A stretch of 64,000 bases of DNA from Jiangella alkaliphila (GCF_900105925.1 NZ_LT629791.1:7038001-7102000), one strand, 5' to 3'. Numbered from the stretch's first letter, positions 25,284 to 34,489 are shown. Program-made: numbers and translations. The notes: generated from the sequence alone by a model not told the origin.

Positions 25284-26144
25284 TCAGCGCAGCCGCGTCA
25301 CCTCGACCGTTACACCGAGGGCCTGGCTGTCGCCGCCGTGGTAGATGCCGCGCAGCGGGGTCACGTCGTCGTAGTCGCGGCCTCGGGCGACCACCACGTG
25401 CCCCGGCCCGGGGACCGAGTCGTTGGTCGGGTCGTACGCCCGCCACCCACCCGCCCACCACTCCACCCACGCGTGGCTCTCGCCGGTGATCGTCTCGCCG
25501 ACCGCCGCGTCCGACCGCGGATGCAGGTACCCGGACACGTACCGCGCCGGCACCCCGGCCGACCGCAGCAGCGCGATCGTCACATGCGCGAAGTCCTGGC
25601 AGACGCCGCGGCCCTCGGCCAGCGCCTCGACGGCGTTGGTGTGCACGCTGGTGGACCCGGTGACGTAGGCGAGCCGGGCGTGCGTCCAGCCGGCGGCCAG
25701 CCGCGCGCCGTCGTCGGGCGTCGCCGCGTCACGCACCTGTGACGCGACCGCCAGCAGCTCGTCGTCCGGCATGGTGCGCAGCGTCTGGGTGAGGTATTCG
25801 CCCAGCTCGTCGACGGTGTCCGGGTCGGCGAGCACCGGCCACGGCTCGCCGGCCTCGGGCTCCGGCGCCGGCGCGGTCTCCACGACGCAGCTCGCCGTCA
25901 CCGTCAGCTCGGAGTGCGCGGCGTGCACGTCGAACGCCGTCACGACCGAGCCGAAGAAGTCGACGTAGCGGTACAGCGACGCAGCCGGGCTGACCTCGAC
26001 CGTCGCGTCGAGCACCCGCTGGTGCGGGTCGCTGCGCGGCGTCACCCGCGCCTCGTTGTACGACGAGACCACCGGGGCGGCGTACCGGTACCCGGTGTGG
26101 TGCTTCACCGACAGCAGCCAGCCGCCCGCGGGACTCGTCGTCAC
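25284..26144 (-). CDS. Transglutaminase-like cysteine protease/amidase family protein
   Basis: This 286-aa protein has an N-terminal bacterial transglutaminase-like domain (HHTGYRYAAPVVSSYNEARV) and a transglutaminase core with catalytic Cys182 (GRGVCQDFAHV), His224 (GESHAWVEWW) and Asp238 (RAYDPTND). It has no signal peptide. It is the last gene of the ATP-grasp / alpha-E / transglutaminase operon, coupled by GTGA to the alpha-E gene. Comparative genomics predicts that these trios make or trim a peptide modification; the product is unknown. Confidence 0.92.
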   Translation of the reverse strand: MTTSPAGGWLLSVKHHTGYRYAAPVVSSYNEARVTPRSDPHQRVLDATVEVSPAASLYRYVDFFGSVVTAFDVHAAHSELTVTASCVVETAPAPEPEAGEPWPVLADPDTVDELGEYLTQTLRTMPDDELLAVASQVRDAATPDDGARLAAGWTHARLAYVTGSTSVHTNAVEALAEGRGVCQDFAHVTIALLRSAGVPARYVSGYLHPRSDAAVGETITGESHAWVEWWAGGWRAYDPTNDSVPGPGHVVVARGRDYDDVTPLRGIYHGGDSQALGVTVEVTRLR

Positions 26145-27079
26145 AGCGCCTCCTCGGCCCAGCGGACCAGCAGCGACTTGCCGAAGTAGCGGCTGGTGAC
26201 CTCGTCGGACGTGCGCGACGTGAGCCGCAGCAGCGACTCGATGAGGCTGGGGAGGTCGTCCAGCAACTCCGCCGACGAGCGGAACTCCAGCGCCAGCCGC
26301 ATCCGGCCGAGCGCGCGCCGGGCGCCGTCGGCCACGCCGAGGCGGTCGTCCAGGCCGGGGTCCAGCTCACGCAGCAGCGTCTCGGCAGTGGCCAGCGAGA
26401 ACGCGACCGACCGCGGCGACAGCTGGTCGCGCAGCAGGAACTCCGCGACGTTCGCCGGCGACACCGCGCCCTGGTAGACGCGGACGAACGTGTCGTGGCC
26501 GCCGACGCTGCGCAGCAGCCCGGCCAGCACCGACGCCCGCCCCTCGGCCAGCGCTGGGGTCGACAGCATGCGGGCGGCCATGTCGATGCGCTCCAGCGCC
26601 ACCCCGAGCGACAGGAACCGCCAGCCGTCGTCGCGGACCATCGTCGTGGAGATCAGCCCGGTGGTCATCGCGGTGCGCTCGCGGACGTAGTGGCAGAACA
26701 CCTGCGGCCCGAGCACGGCGGCGGCCATGCGGCGTTCGGCCAGGCCGTGCCAGGTGACGTTGAGCGCCTCCCACAGCTCGCTGGAGAGGATCTCGCGGGC
26801 GCCGCGGGCGTTCTCGCGGGCCGCCGTCAGCGCCGCGGTGATGGACGCCGGCGACTCCTGGTCGAACGCGAGCAGCCCGACGACCGACGACGGCATCACC
26901 GGGCCGTCGCCGGGGTCGACGCCCATCGCCGCGAGCAGGGTGCGCAGCTGCCGCTCCTGATCGGTGCCAGGCTCGTCCTGGATGCGGGTCAGGTGGACGT
27001 CGAGCACGCGGGCCTTCGCGTCGGCCCGCTCGAGGTAGCGGCCGATCCAGTACAGCGACTCCGCGATGCGGCTCAGCAC
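26141..27079 (-). CDS. Alpha-E domain protein
   Basis: This 312-aa all-helical protein opens with MLSRIAESLYWIGRYLERAD, the hallmark of the Alpha-E domain (DUF403). It has two similar helical halves. The domain has no assigned chemistry, but it is almost always encoded next to circularly permuted ATP-grasp enzymes. It overlaps the ATP-grasp gene by 7 bp and the transglutaminase gene by 4 bp, so the order ATP-grasp, alpha-E, transglutaminase is one operon. Confidence 0.93.
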   Translation of the reverse strand: MLSRIAESLYWIGRYLERADAKARVLDVHLTRIQDEPGTDQERQLRTLLAAMGVDPGDGPVMPSSVVGLLAFDQESPASITAALTAARENARGAREILSSELWEALNVTWHGLAERRMAAAVLGPQVFCHYVRERTAMTTGLISTTMVRDDGWRFLSLGVALERIDMAARMLSTPALAEGRASVLAGLLRSVGGHDTFVRVYQGAVSPANVAEFLLRDQLSPRSVAFSLATAETLLRELDPGLDDRLGVADGARRALGRMRLALEFRSSAELLDDLPSLIESLLRLTSRTSDEVTSRYFGKSLLVRWAEEAL

Positions 27080-28746
27080 GGGTTCGTCCTCCCCTGCTGC
27101 TGTTGCTGCTGCTGTTGCTGCTGCTCACGCGGCGGTTCGGACGGGCCGATGTCGGGCGGGACGGCGAGCGGGCGCCGTCCGTCCACATGATCGCCCAGGC
27201 CGGGCGCGCCGGCGCCGGCGGGCAGGTCGGCCTCGGGCTCGGTGAGGTCGGATCCGGCCAGGACGGCGCTGCTCTCGCCCCCGGCGGCCGGCCCGGCCGG
27301 CTCCTCGGGCCGGGCCGGCGACGCCAGCACCCAGGTGTCCTTCGAGCCGCCGCCCTGACTGGAGTTGACGATCAGGCTGCCCTCGGGGAGCGCGACCCGG
27401 GTCAGGCCGCCGGGCAGCACCCACACCTCGCGGCCGTCGTTGACGGCGAACGGGCGCAGGTCGACGTGGCGGGGCGCGAGCTGGTCGCCGATCAGCGTCG
27501 GCACCGTCGACAGCCGGACCGGCCGCTGCGCCACGTAGCCGCGCGGGTTCGCCTCGACCGCCCCGCGCAGGGTCGCCAGTTCCGCGTCCGTCGCCTGCGG
27601 CCCGATGACGATCCCCTTGCCGCCGGACCCGTCGACCGGCTTGAGCACGAGGTCGCCGAGGTTCGACAGCACTTGGGCGATGTTCTCGGCCGTGTCCAGC
27701 CGCCAGGTCTCGACGTTGCGCAGCACCGGCTCCTCACTGAGGTAGTACCGGATGAGGTCGGGCACGTAGGTGTAGATGAGCTTGTCGTCGGCGACCCCGT
27801 TGCCGACCGCGTTGGCCAGCGTGACGTTGCCCGCCCGGGCCGCGTTGAGCAGCCCGGGGCTGCCGACCATGGAGTCGGCTCGGAACTGCACTGGGTCGAG
27901 GTACTCGTCGTCGACCCGCCGGTAGATGACGTCGACCCGCTGGTGCCCGCGGGTGGTGCGGATGCGCACCTCGTTGCCGACGACGGACAGGTCGCGACCC
28001 TCGACCAGCTGCACGCCCATCTGCCGGGCCAGCAGCGTGTGCTCGGAGTAGGCGGCGTTGTAGACACCGGGCGTCAGCACGACGATGGTCGGGTCCTCGA
28101 CGCCGGGCGGGGCGGCCGCGCGCAGCGCCGCCAGCAGCCGGGCCGGGTAGCCGGCGACCGGGCGCACCAGGTGCCCGGCGAACAGCTCCGGCAGCACCCG
28201 GGCCAGCGCGCGCCGGTTCTCGACGACGTACGAGACACCCGACGGCGTGCGCAGGTTGTCCTCGAGGACGCGGAACTCGCCGGTCTCGTCGCGCACGAGG
28301 TCGACGCCCGAGACGTGCACCCGCACCCCGTTCGGCGGCCGGATCCCGAACGCCTGCCGGTGGAAGTGCTGCGACGACACCACCATCTGCCGCGGCACCA
28401 CGCCGTCGCGGAACACCAGCCCCGACCCGTACACGTCGTCGAGGAACGCCTCCAGCGCGCGGACCCGCTGCGCGACGCCGCGCTCGACCACGTCCCACTC
28501 GTCGGCGGTGATGATGCGCGGCACGATGTCCAGCGGGAACGGCCGCTCGACGCCCTCGTGGTCGAAGGTGATGCCCTGGTCGCGGAAGACCGTGCCGAGG
28601 AACGCGGCCAGGCTCGACAGCACCTCGGGGCCGGCCGCTGTCAGCGCCTCGTGCTGGCCGCCGTACGTGGGCCGGGGCGCGCCCTCGGGCGTGTAGACCT
28701 CGTCCCATGCCGCTCCGAATCGATATCCGGCCAGCATGTCGGTCAT
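27073..28746 (-). CDS. Circularly permuted ATP-grasp type 2 protein with C-terminal poly-Gln tract
   Basis: This 557-aa protein carries the CP_ATPgrasp_2 pattern: RRVDDEYLDP, the nucleotide-binding KPVDGSGGKGIVIGP, and the metal-binding DLRPFAV. The conserved part ends with LIVNSSQGGGSKDTWVL at ~residue 475. About 80 low-complexity residues follow, ending in a run of ten glutamines and GRTNPC, which is unusual for the family. The start is ATG 28746 (MTDMLAGYR). The enzyme is expected to form an amide or peptide bond with ATP. It is the first gene of the trio. Confidence 0.92.
   Translation of the reverse strand: MTDMLAGYRFGAAWDEVYTPEGAPRPTYGGQHEALTAAGPEVLSSLAAFLGTVFRDQGITFDHEGVERPFPLDIVPRIITADEWDVVERGVAQRVRALEAFLDDVYGSGLVFRDGVVPRQMVVSSQHFHRQAFGIRPPNGVRVHVSGVDLVRDETGEFRVLEDNLRTPSGVSYVVENRRALARVLPELFAGHLVRPVAGYPARLLAALRAAAPPGVEDPTIVVLTPGVYNAAYSEHTLLARQMGVQLVEGRDLSVVGNEVRIRTTRGHQRVDVIYRRVDDEYLDPVQFRADSMVGSPGLLNAARAGNVTLANAVGNGVADDKLIYTYVPDLIRYYLSEEPVLRNVETWRLDTAENIAQVLSNLGDLVLKPVDGSGGKGIVIGPQATDAELATLRGAVEANPRGYVAQRPVRLSTVPTLIGDQLAPRHVDLRPFAVNDGREVWVLPGGLTRVALPEGSLIVNSSQGGGSKDTWVLASPARPEEPAGPAAGGESSAVLAGSDLTEPEADLPAGAGAPGLGDHVDGRRPLAVPPDIGPSEPPREQQQQQQQQQQGRTNPC
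27091..27124. repeat. CTG/TTG trinucleotide repeat encoding poly-Gln
   Basis: About ten tandem CTG/TTG triplets (CAG/CAA on the coding strand) lie at the 3' end of the ATP-grasp gene. Length change by slippage would keep the frame. Confidence 0.85.
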
Positions 28747-28800
28747 ACCTGCGCAGCGTAGGACCGAGTTGTTACGCGGACAAGACATTAGAGTTCGATC

Positions 28801-29571
28801 ATGACAGCGGAATCGGGCCGCAGCCTGCCCGTCTGGGGCTTCCTGATCATCGTGATCGTGTACCTGGCGATCATCCAGGGCGGCGGCCTGCTCGCCGCCG
28901 AGCTCGCCGGCATCGACTCCGACGAGGCCTTCACCACGGCGTCGAACGTCATGGTCACCATGTGGATCCCGCTGGGTGCCGCGCTGGTCTTCACCTACGC
29001 GGTCGTCGGCGTGCTGCGCTGGTGGCGGCCGGTCCTGACCGACGACCGGCCGGTCCGGCGCTGGTTGTGGGCGGTGCCGATCGTGCTGCTGGCCGCCGTC
29101 GCGCTGGCCGTCGACTACGCCGACCTGGCCGACAAGAGCGTCGGCTTCGTCCTCGCCCTGCTGGTGGCCACGCAAATGGTCGGCTGGGGCGAGGAGGGCA
29201 TGTTCCGCGGTCTCGGCGTGACGACGCTGCGGCGGCGTGGCCTGCGCGAAGGGCAGGTGGCGCTGTGGTCCAGCCTGATCTTCGGCGCCGTGCACCTGTC
29301 CAACGTCATCGGCCGCGGTCTGAGCGCCATCGGGCAGGCGCTGGTCGTCGCGTTCGCCGGCTACTTCTTCTACTTGATCCGGCGGGTGTCCGGCGGCAAC
29401 GTCCTCAACTCCGTCCTGCACGGCCTGTTCGACTTCGCGCTGCTGTCGGGGACGGCGATCCTGGTCGACCAGGAGGCCTACCCCGGCAGCCTCGCCGCCA
29501 TCGCCGCCTACGTCGTGCTGGCGGTGCTGCTGCTGGTCCGCCGCCGGCGGATCGAGCCGGTGCGGGCCTGA
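28801..29571 (+). CDS. CPBP-family intramembrane metalloprotease
   Basis: This 256-aa membrane protein has about seven TM segments. It carries the Abi/CAAX motifs EEGMFRG (EExxxR), LIFGAVHLSN (FxxxH) and NSVLHGLFDF (HxxxD/N), which form the metal-dependent active site of Rce1-like glutamate proteases. The substrate is unknown. It is divergent from the ATP-grasp operon across 54 bp. A second CPBP protein is encoded at 31284-32066. Confidence 0.9.
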   Translation: MTAESGRSLPVWGFLIIVIVYLAIIQGGGLLAAELAGIDSDEAFTTASNVMVTMWIPLGAALVFTYAVVGVLRWWRPVLTDDRPVRRWLWAVPIVLLAAVALAVDYADLADKSVGFVLALLVATQMVGWGEEGMFRGLGVTTLRRRGLREGQVALWSSLIFGAVHLSNVIGRGLSAIGQALVVAFAGYFFYLIRRVSGGNVLNSVLHGLFDFALLSGTAILVDQEAYPGSLAAIAAYVVLAVLLLVRRRRIEPVRA

Positions 29572-29572
29572 G

Positions 29573-30859
29573 TCACGACGCTACGTTCCAGATCCAGCCG
29601 TCGGCGATCAGCTCGCCGTCGGCGACCGGCTCGCCGCCGGCGGCCGGCTCGCCGCCGGCCATCGTGTCGCGCGGCCAGGCGGAGCCGCCCCACAGCAGCA
29701 CCACGCCGCCCTCGGCGGTGTCGGCGAACGCGGCCGACTGGCCCTGCAGGTGCTCGTCGACCGGAAGCTCGGGCACCCGGCCCCAGGTCAGCGTCGGGAC
29801 GTCGAGCACCCAGGCGCCGGAGACGATCGTCCGCTCGCCGCTGAGATCGCCCAGGGGGATCATGAACCCGTCGAGCGGGTCGCGATGGGCACGCTCGGGC
29901 AGCGTCGACCAGGTGCCGGTGGCTGGATCGAGGAGGCCGCCGTACGGGATGTCGCGGCCCCAGTTGTTCGTCTCGCCGCCGTCGGACGACTCCTCCAGGG
30001 CACTGACCAGCATGGTGCCGACGCGGCGGAAACCGTACCCGCTGACGAGGTCGCCGTCGGGCAGCTCCGTCCACCTGCCCGTCGCGAGGTCCAGCGTCGC
30101 CGCGTGGACGACCGGCGGGTCGAGGCCTGGATTCGGGACCAGGTCGCTGGCCAGCAGCACCGCGCCGTCGCCGAAGCCGACGAGCCGGCGGTCGTACGAC
30201 GGGCCGAGCGGGTCGACCGGCAGCTCGGACCAGGTGTCGGTGGCCGGGTCGTGGACGAGGTCGGCCGGCAGCGGGTCGAGCGGCTCCAACGACCCGCCAG
30301 TGTAGTCCTCGTGCGAGCCGCGGTAGGCGACGACGCGATCGCTGACCGCCGTCAGGGACACCCACTCGGAGCCGGGCGGCGGCGTGAGCTCGGCCCAGCC
30401 GTCCGCGGCCGCGTCGTAGGACTGGAACGTCCTGGTGGTCGTGCCCTCCTGGTTGAAGATCGTGGTCAGCACGTAGACGGTGTCGCCCACCACTACCGAC
30501 GTGTCGACACCCCCGCCGACCGGTGCCGGCGCCGTCGCGATAGGCGTCCACTCGTCGGTCGCCGGATCGTAGGCGGCGCCGTCGCGCAACGGCGCCGGCG
30601 GTGCGACACAGTCGGCGTTCGGCGGGCACGGCGGTCCGTCGCTGCCGCCGATGACCAGGATCCGCTCGCCGACGGCGACCGCCAGCGGCGCCTCGCGGGG
30701 CGTCAGCGGCGAATCCGCGACCGGCCGCCACTCGCCGGCCGGCTCGTCGCCGCCGCCAGACGAGCCGCCCGTACCGGGACCAGCCGCCGTCTCACCACAC
30801 CCCACCGCCAGCAGAACCATGCCCGCGGCGACCGCCCACCCTGCCCGTGGCGCCTTCAT
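29573..30859 (-). CDS. Kelch-like beta-propeller lipoprotein
   Basis: This 428-aa precursor has the signal sequence MKAPRAGWAVAAGMVLLAVG followed by a lipobox Cys and a Gly/Ser-rich linker. At least five kelch/galactose-oxidase-like blades follow, with units such as GERILVIGGSDG, DPATDEWTPIATAP and LDPATGTWSTLP. It would be an extracytoplasmic propeller used for binding rather than obvious catalysis. The start is set at the ATG giving a proper signal peptide; a longer upstream frame overlaps the DUF3052 gene. It converges with the CPBP protease gene. Confidence 0.85.
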   Translation of the reverse strand: MKAPRAGWAVAAGMVLLAVGCGETAAGPGTGGSSGGGDEPAGEWRPVADSPLTPREAPLAVAVGERILVIGGSDGPPCPPNADCVAPPAPLRDGAAYDPATDEWTPIATAPAPVGGGVDTSVVVGDTVYVLTTIFNQEGTTTRTFQSYDAAADGWAELTPPPGSEWVSLTAVSDRVVAYRGSHEDYTGGSLEPLDPLPADLVHDPATDTWSELPVDPLGPSYDRRLVGFGDGAVLLASDLVPNPGLDPPVVHAATLDLATGRWTELPDGDLVSGYGFRRVGTMLVSALEESSDGGETNNWGRDIPYGGLLDPATGTWSTLPERAHRDPLDGFMIPLGDLSGERTIVSGAWVLDVPTLTWGRVPELPVDEHLQGQSAAFADTAEGGVVLLWGGSAWPRDTMAGGEPAAGGEPVADGELIADGWIWNVAS

Positions 30860-30882
30860 GCAGGTTGGACGCGGTGACGGCG

Positions 30883-31287
30883 TCAGCGGTTCTCCTTGCG
30901 GATCACCAGCTTCAGGCCCGACCACACCGCGTCGATCGCGCACACCTTCACATCGACCAGGCCGCGTGGCAGCGCGACGTCGCGGACGACGTTCTCCGTC
31001 ATGTCCGTCGGCACCTGGCTGGCCCGTTTCGGCCAAGCGACCCAGACGGCGCCGTCTCGCTCGATGCGGGCCTCGTGGGCGGGCAGCTCCCGCTCCAGCG
31101 TGGCGCGGTCAGGCGTGAACGCGACGACGACGTCGTACGGGCCGGCCCCCGCGCGGTGGTCGAGGTCGACGCCGTCGGGGAGGTCGGCCAGCGCGAACCC
31201 GTCCGGCGCGCCGTCGAGAAGGACGCGGTGCCCCGCCTTGATGCCGAGCTTGCGCACCAGCGGCGCGCCCGAGTACCCCGTCGTCAC
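30883..31287 (-). CDS. DUF3052-family small protein
   Basis: This 134-aa protein shows the DUF3052 pattern: TTGYSGAPLVRKLGIKAGHRV, YDVVVAFTPDRATLE, GAVWVAWPKRAS and KVCAIDAVWSGLKLVIRKE. The fold resembles a methyltransferase-like alpha/beta core without its binding motifs. No function is established. It is coupled to the CPBP protease gene upstream (4-bp overlap). Confidence 0.82.
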   Translation of the reverse strand: MTTGYSGAPLVRKLGIKAGHRVLLDGAPDGFALADLPDGVDLDHRAGAGPYDVVVAFTPDRATLERELPAHEARIERDGAVWVAWPKRASQVPTDMTENVVRDVALPRGLVDVKVCAIDAVWSGLKLVIRKENR

Positions 31288-32066
31288 GGCAGCCCGAGCT
31301 CGTCGGCGAACAGGTCGTAGCCGACGAACGAGACGATGTCGAGGATCGAGTGCGCGACGACCAGCGGCATCACCCGGCCGGTGCGATGGTAGAAGTACGC
31401 GAACACGACGCCCATCAGCATGTTGCCGATGGCCATGCCGTAGCCCTGATACAGGTGGTACGAGCCGCGCAACACCGCGCTAGTCGCGATGATCGCCGGC
31501 AGCTCCCAGCCCAGCTGCCGCAGCCGCGTCATCAGGAACCCGACGACGATGACCTCCTCGACCACGGCGTTCTGCAGCGCCGACAGCACCAGCACCGGCA
31601 CCGTCCACCAGTAGGCGTTCAGCGTGCTCGCCTGGATCGACACGTTCAGGTCCAGCGCGTGCCCGAGGAAGTAGATGCCCAGCCCCGGCAGCCCGATGAC
31701 CGCCGACAGCCCCGCGCCGAACAGCAGGTCGCGGCGCGGCTGGGCGAGGTCGAACCCGATCCGTTTGATCGCCGACCGTCCCGGCCCGGACAGCAGATAC
31801 AGTGCCAGCGCGACCGGCACCAGCGCGAACCCGATGGACAGCACCTGGTAGGTGAGGTCGAGGTACTCGCGGGTGCTCTGCGACGCGTTCAGCGTGGCGG
31901 TCTGGTCGCTCAGCCGCTCCGGCCGGGTCAGCCGGGCGATGAGGCTGACGACGGCGTAGACGGCCGACTGCCCCAGCGACAGCCCGAGCACGATCCAGAT
32001 CTCCGCGCTCAGCCGCCGCCGCGACGTCGTCTCCGTCCCGGCCGCGGGCAGGTCCTGGGTCACCAC
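31284..32066 (-). CDS. CPBP-family intramembrane metalloprotease, second copy
   Basis: This 260-aa protein has about seven TM segments, with motifs NAVVEEVIVVGFLMTRL (EExxxxGFL), VLRGSYHLYQG and VVAHSILDIVSF. It is diverged from the first CPBP protein at 28801 and belongs to a different subfamily. GTG starts at 32066 or 32063 are both possible. Confidence 0.88.
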   Translation of the reverse strand: MVTQDLPAAGTETTSRRRLSAEIWIVLGLSLGQSAVYAVVSLIARLTRPERLSDQTATLNASQSTREYLDLTYQVLSIGFALVPVALALYLLSGPGRSAIKRIGFDLAQPRRDLLFGAGLSAVIGLPGLGIYFLGHALDLNVSIQASTLNAYWWTVPVLVLSALQNAVVEEVIVVGFLMTRLRQLGWELPAIIATSAVLRGSYHLYQGYGMAIGNMLMGVVFAYFYHRTGRVMPLVVAHSILDIVSFVGYDLFADELGLP

Positions 32067-32111
32067 CGTTCGAGCGTAGCGGCGTTCCCTGAGGGACGGC
32101 TTAACACGCGG

Positions 32112-33851
32112 TCAGCCACCGACGGGCCGATAGAAGAAGCCGCGGCCGCTGCGGTTGGGCCGTCCCGGTTCCAACCGGCCCTGCCGTTCGAGCTCGGTCA
32201 GCAGCTTTCCCGCGTAGTTCTGCGCCACCCCGGCCAGGTCGGCGACCTCAGTCGAAGAGACGCGCCCGCGTGCTCGCGCCCACTCCAGAATCATGCGCTG
32301 GCGCGCCTCGCCCTGCCGGTAGCCCAGCCGATGCTCCAGCCATTCGAGAAGGACGTCCGACAATCGCCAGGCCATGGGTTCGCCAGCCGGGACGCCGGCC
32401 ACTTCGGTCACGAGGGGGTCCACGAAGATCGCCTCGGATAGACGGCCGAGGGCGGCTCGCGCTTCCGCTTCTCCGCGCTGGATCACCGGTGCTGCTCGCA
32501 GCGAGTCGATCCAGCCATGGCGACACAGGTGATCCAGCATCAGGAGGAGGTCAACGTCGCGTGCCAGCGTTTTTGGCGAGATATCGGCCAAGAATTCGAT
32601 CCAGAACTCATCAGGGGATCCACCCAGGAGCACGGCCCGGACATATGGTCCTGGCAACTCGGAAATCTCCGGTCGCTCATGGCCCAAGGCAAGCATGGAT
32701 GCGACCATGCGGTCGACACCGATCCCCTCGCGCTCAGCCAGTCGGAGCGACGCGGCCGCCTCGGCCAGCGACTGGTAGCGGGGCGCGGACGGGTGAGTGA
32801 TGATGTTCTCCGGTGTGATGCCGGCAATGAACCCGCCTGGTGATGTGACGGTGAGCGTATCGCCGACGTGCTCGACCACCACCGGTGCGTCTGCGGTCCA
32901 GTCGCGATGGACGACGCCGTTCACGATCGCTTCGCGTACTGCGGACTGCGGCAGCTTGCGCATCTGTCCCCTGACGAGCCCTTCAGCTACCTGCACGATG
33001 GCGTTCGACGCAGCGGCCGCCGTCTCCACCTCGGCCAATTGGACCAGCAACGGGCCCTCCCGACGCACGCGGATCGTGCTGTCACCGCCCGGGTGATCGC
33101 GGCGCAGGTAGTCGATGGCGGGCACCCGTGTCGTCACGAAGAGCAGCGCGCCGGCGTTGGTCAGCCGGCCATCGCCATCGACGACGTTGAGCCGACGCAG
33201 CAGGTCGTTGTCCGTCGCCGCGGCGAGGTCGGCCGCCGCTGGGTCGCTTCCGGCCTGGTCGAGAAACCGGCGAGCGATCTCCATGGCGCTGGCCTGGACG
33301 TCGTCGAGCCGATACCCCGATGGCTGAGCCGACCAGTCGAACCCACTCCGGTGCAACCGGCCGGCCATCCAGGTAGCCGCGTCCACTTCGACACAGTTGT
33401 CGGCGACCCGCCAGTGAATGCGGCCCCTCCAGCGGATCGGTTCCACCGCCTCCGGCGGCTGCAGGACGAGGACACGAGTTCCGCCCAGGTCACCGGCTCG
33501 AACGTTCACGGTCAGGCGCTGCTCACTGAGTTGGTAGATGCGGTGTCGCAGCCATTCCTCGCTCAGCTCCGTGCCGATGCGCTGCCCGTCGTCGGCGACG
33601 CCCAGGATGATGGCGCCAGCGCCGGGAGTGTTCGCGATGCAGGCCAGCTCGCCAGTGAGGTACTTCGCGGCGGCCTCGTTCTCCGCTGTCCCCGGGAGAA
33701 CCGCGCCGGTCGGATCGCGGCGGCCTGGTTCTTCCTTGACGTCGACGTTGAGCAGTTCGATGTCTCGAGGAGAATGTCCGGCCGCCAGCCCGTCGAGCAC
33801 CCGCTGAAGCTGCGCTTCCACGGGTTCGGGCCCTAGAAAGTGGAACGACAT
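32112..33851 (-). CDS. AlbA_2 (Schlafen-type) DNA-binding / HATPase_c_4 transcriptional regulator-like protein
   Basis: This 579-aa protein has an N-terminal AlbA_2 domain (~1-150, NVDVKEEPGRRD, AIILGVADDGQRIGTELS) and a middle HATPase_c_4-like region (~270-400, LPQSAVREAIVNGVVHRDW, GDTLTVTSPGGFIAGITPENI, LRLAEREGIGVDRM). A C-terminal winged helix follows (SSTEVADLAGVAQNYAGKLLTELERQGRLEP). Base composition is less GC-rich than the neighbours, which suggests acquisition. Related proteins act as regulators or in phage-defence islands. Its promoter carries repeated GTTNNACTTT elements. Confidence 0.82.
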   Translation of the reverse strand: MSFHFLGPEPVEAQLQRVLDGLAAGHSPRDIELLNVDVKEEPGRRDPTGAVLPGTAENEAAAKYLTGELACIANTPGAGAIILGVADDGQRIGTELSEEWLRHRIYQLSEQRLTVNVRAGDLGGTRVLVLQPPEAVEPIRWRGRIHWRVADNCVEVDAATWMAGRLHRSGFDWSAQPSGYRLDDVQASAMEIARRFLDQAGSDPAAADLAAATDNDLLRRLNVVDGDGRLTNAGALLFVTTRVPAIDYLRRDHPGGDSTIRVRREGPLLVQLAEVETAAAASNAIVQVAEGLVRGQMRKLPQSAVREAIVNGVVHRDWTADAPVVVEHVGDTLTVTSPGGFIAGITPENIITHPSAPRYQSLAEAAASLRLAEREGIGVDRMVASMLALGHERPEISELPGPYVRAVLLGGSPDEFWIEFLADISPKTLARDVDLLLMLDHLCRHGWIDSLRAAPVIQRGEAEARAALGRLSEAIFVDPLVTEVAGVPAGEPMAWRLSDVLLEWLEHRLGYRQGEARQRMILEWARARGRVSSTEVADLAGVAQNYAGKLLTELERQGRLEPGRPNRSGRGFFYRPVGG

Positions 33852-33932
33852 GTGCTCCCCAGAGTGCTAGTTACACTTTCCTTGCGAAAAGTATAACCAG
33901 AGGCGCGCAATGCCTTCGCTCGTTCCACTTTC
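33836..33932. promoter_or_regulatory. Inverted repeats around the AlbA_2 gene promoter
   Basis: GTTACACTTT (33870-33879) and AAAGTATAAC (33888-33897) form a 9-of-10 inverted repeat, and the second arm contains a minus-strand TATACT -10 box. A perfect 13-bp inverted repeat of TCGTTCCACTTTC (33920-33932 against 33836-33848) encloses it and reaches codons 2-5. The arms share an ACTTT core, consistent with autoregulation. The remaining bases to 34009 show no gene. Confidence 0.55.
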
Positions 33933-34009
33933 ACGGCAGACGTGGACCGGCCCCGGCGCGGGCTCACACGCGCCGGGGCCGGAAGCCGTGGGGTCTTGCG
34001 GGGACGGAG

Positions 34010-34435
34010 TCAGCGGCGGGCCTGGTTGAGCCCGGCCCACTCGAGGGCGCCGAGGACGGCGACGACACCGGCCTGCAGCAGGATCCACACCGTCCCGGCG
34101 GTGGTCGGGTCGAACCAGCCGGCCGCGGCGACGATCACGCTGTCGATCGCCCAGACGAGGTTGAGGACCACGATGGCGCCTACCCAGAGCGCCGGCGCCT
34201 CCCGCCGCGTCGACACGGCGACCAGCACGGCGCCGGCCGCGATCATGAACGCGCCGGTCGGGTAGAGCAGCGCCGTCGGCAGCCCCAGCTGGTCGCCGAT
34301 CCAGCCGGCCGCGAGCACGTACGCGAGCCCGATCAGGACGTTGGCGACGCCGTCGAGCTCCAGGGTCCAGCGCAGCAGCGGCGTCTCCCGGATCCGGGCG
34401 ACGGCGGGCGTGTGACGGACGGTGCCAGTGGCCAT
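34010..34435 (-). CDS. Four-TM integral membrane protein of unknown function
   Basis: This 141-aa protein has four hydrophobic helices (VANVLIGLAYVLAAGWI, FMIAAGAVLVAV, LWVGAIVVLNLVWAIDSVIVAAAGW, VWILLQAGVVAVLGALEWAGL). The composition resembles small SPW/DoxX-like proteins, but no motif is decisive. ATG at 34435 is preferred because AAGGAG lies upstream; the longer open frame crosses the CACTGCCA repeats. Confidence 0.7.
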   Translation of the reverse strand: MATGTVRHTPAVARIRETPLLRWTLELDGVANVLIGLAYVLAAGWIGDQLGLPTALLYPTGAFMIAAGAVLVAVSTRREAPALWVGAIVVLNLVWAIDSVIVAAAGWFDPTTAGTVWILLQAGVVAVLGALEWAGLNQARR

Positions 34436-34489
34436 GGTGACCAGCTCCTTCGTGATGTCGTTCGGACACCACGACCGTCGCCCGGACGG

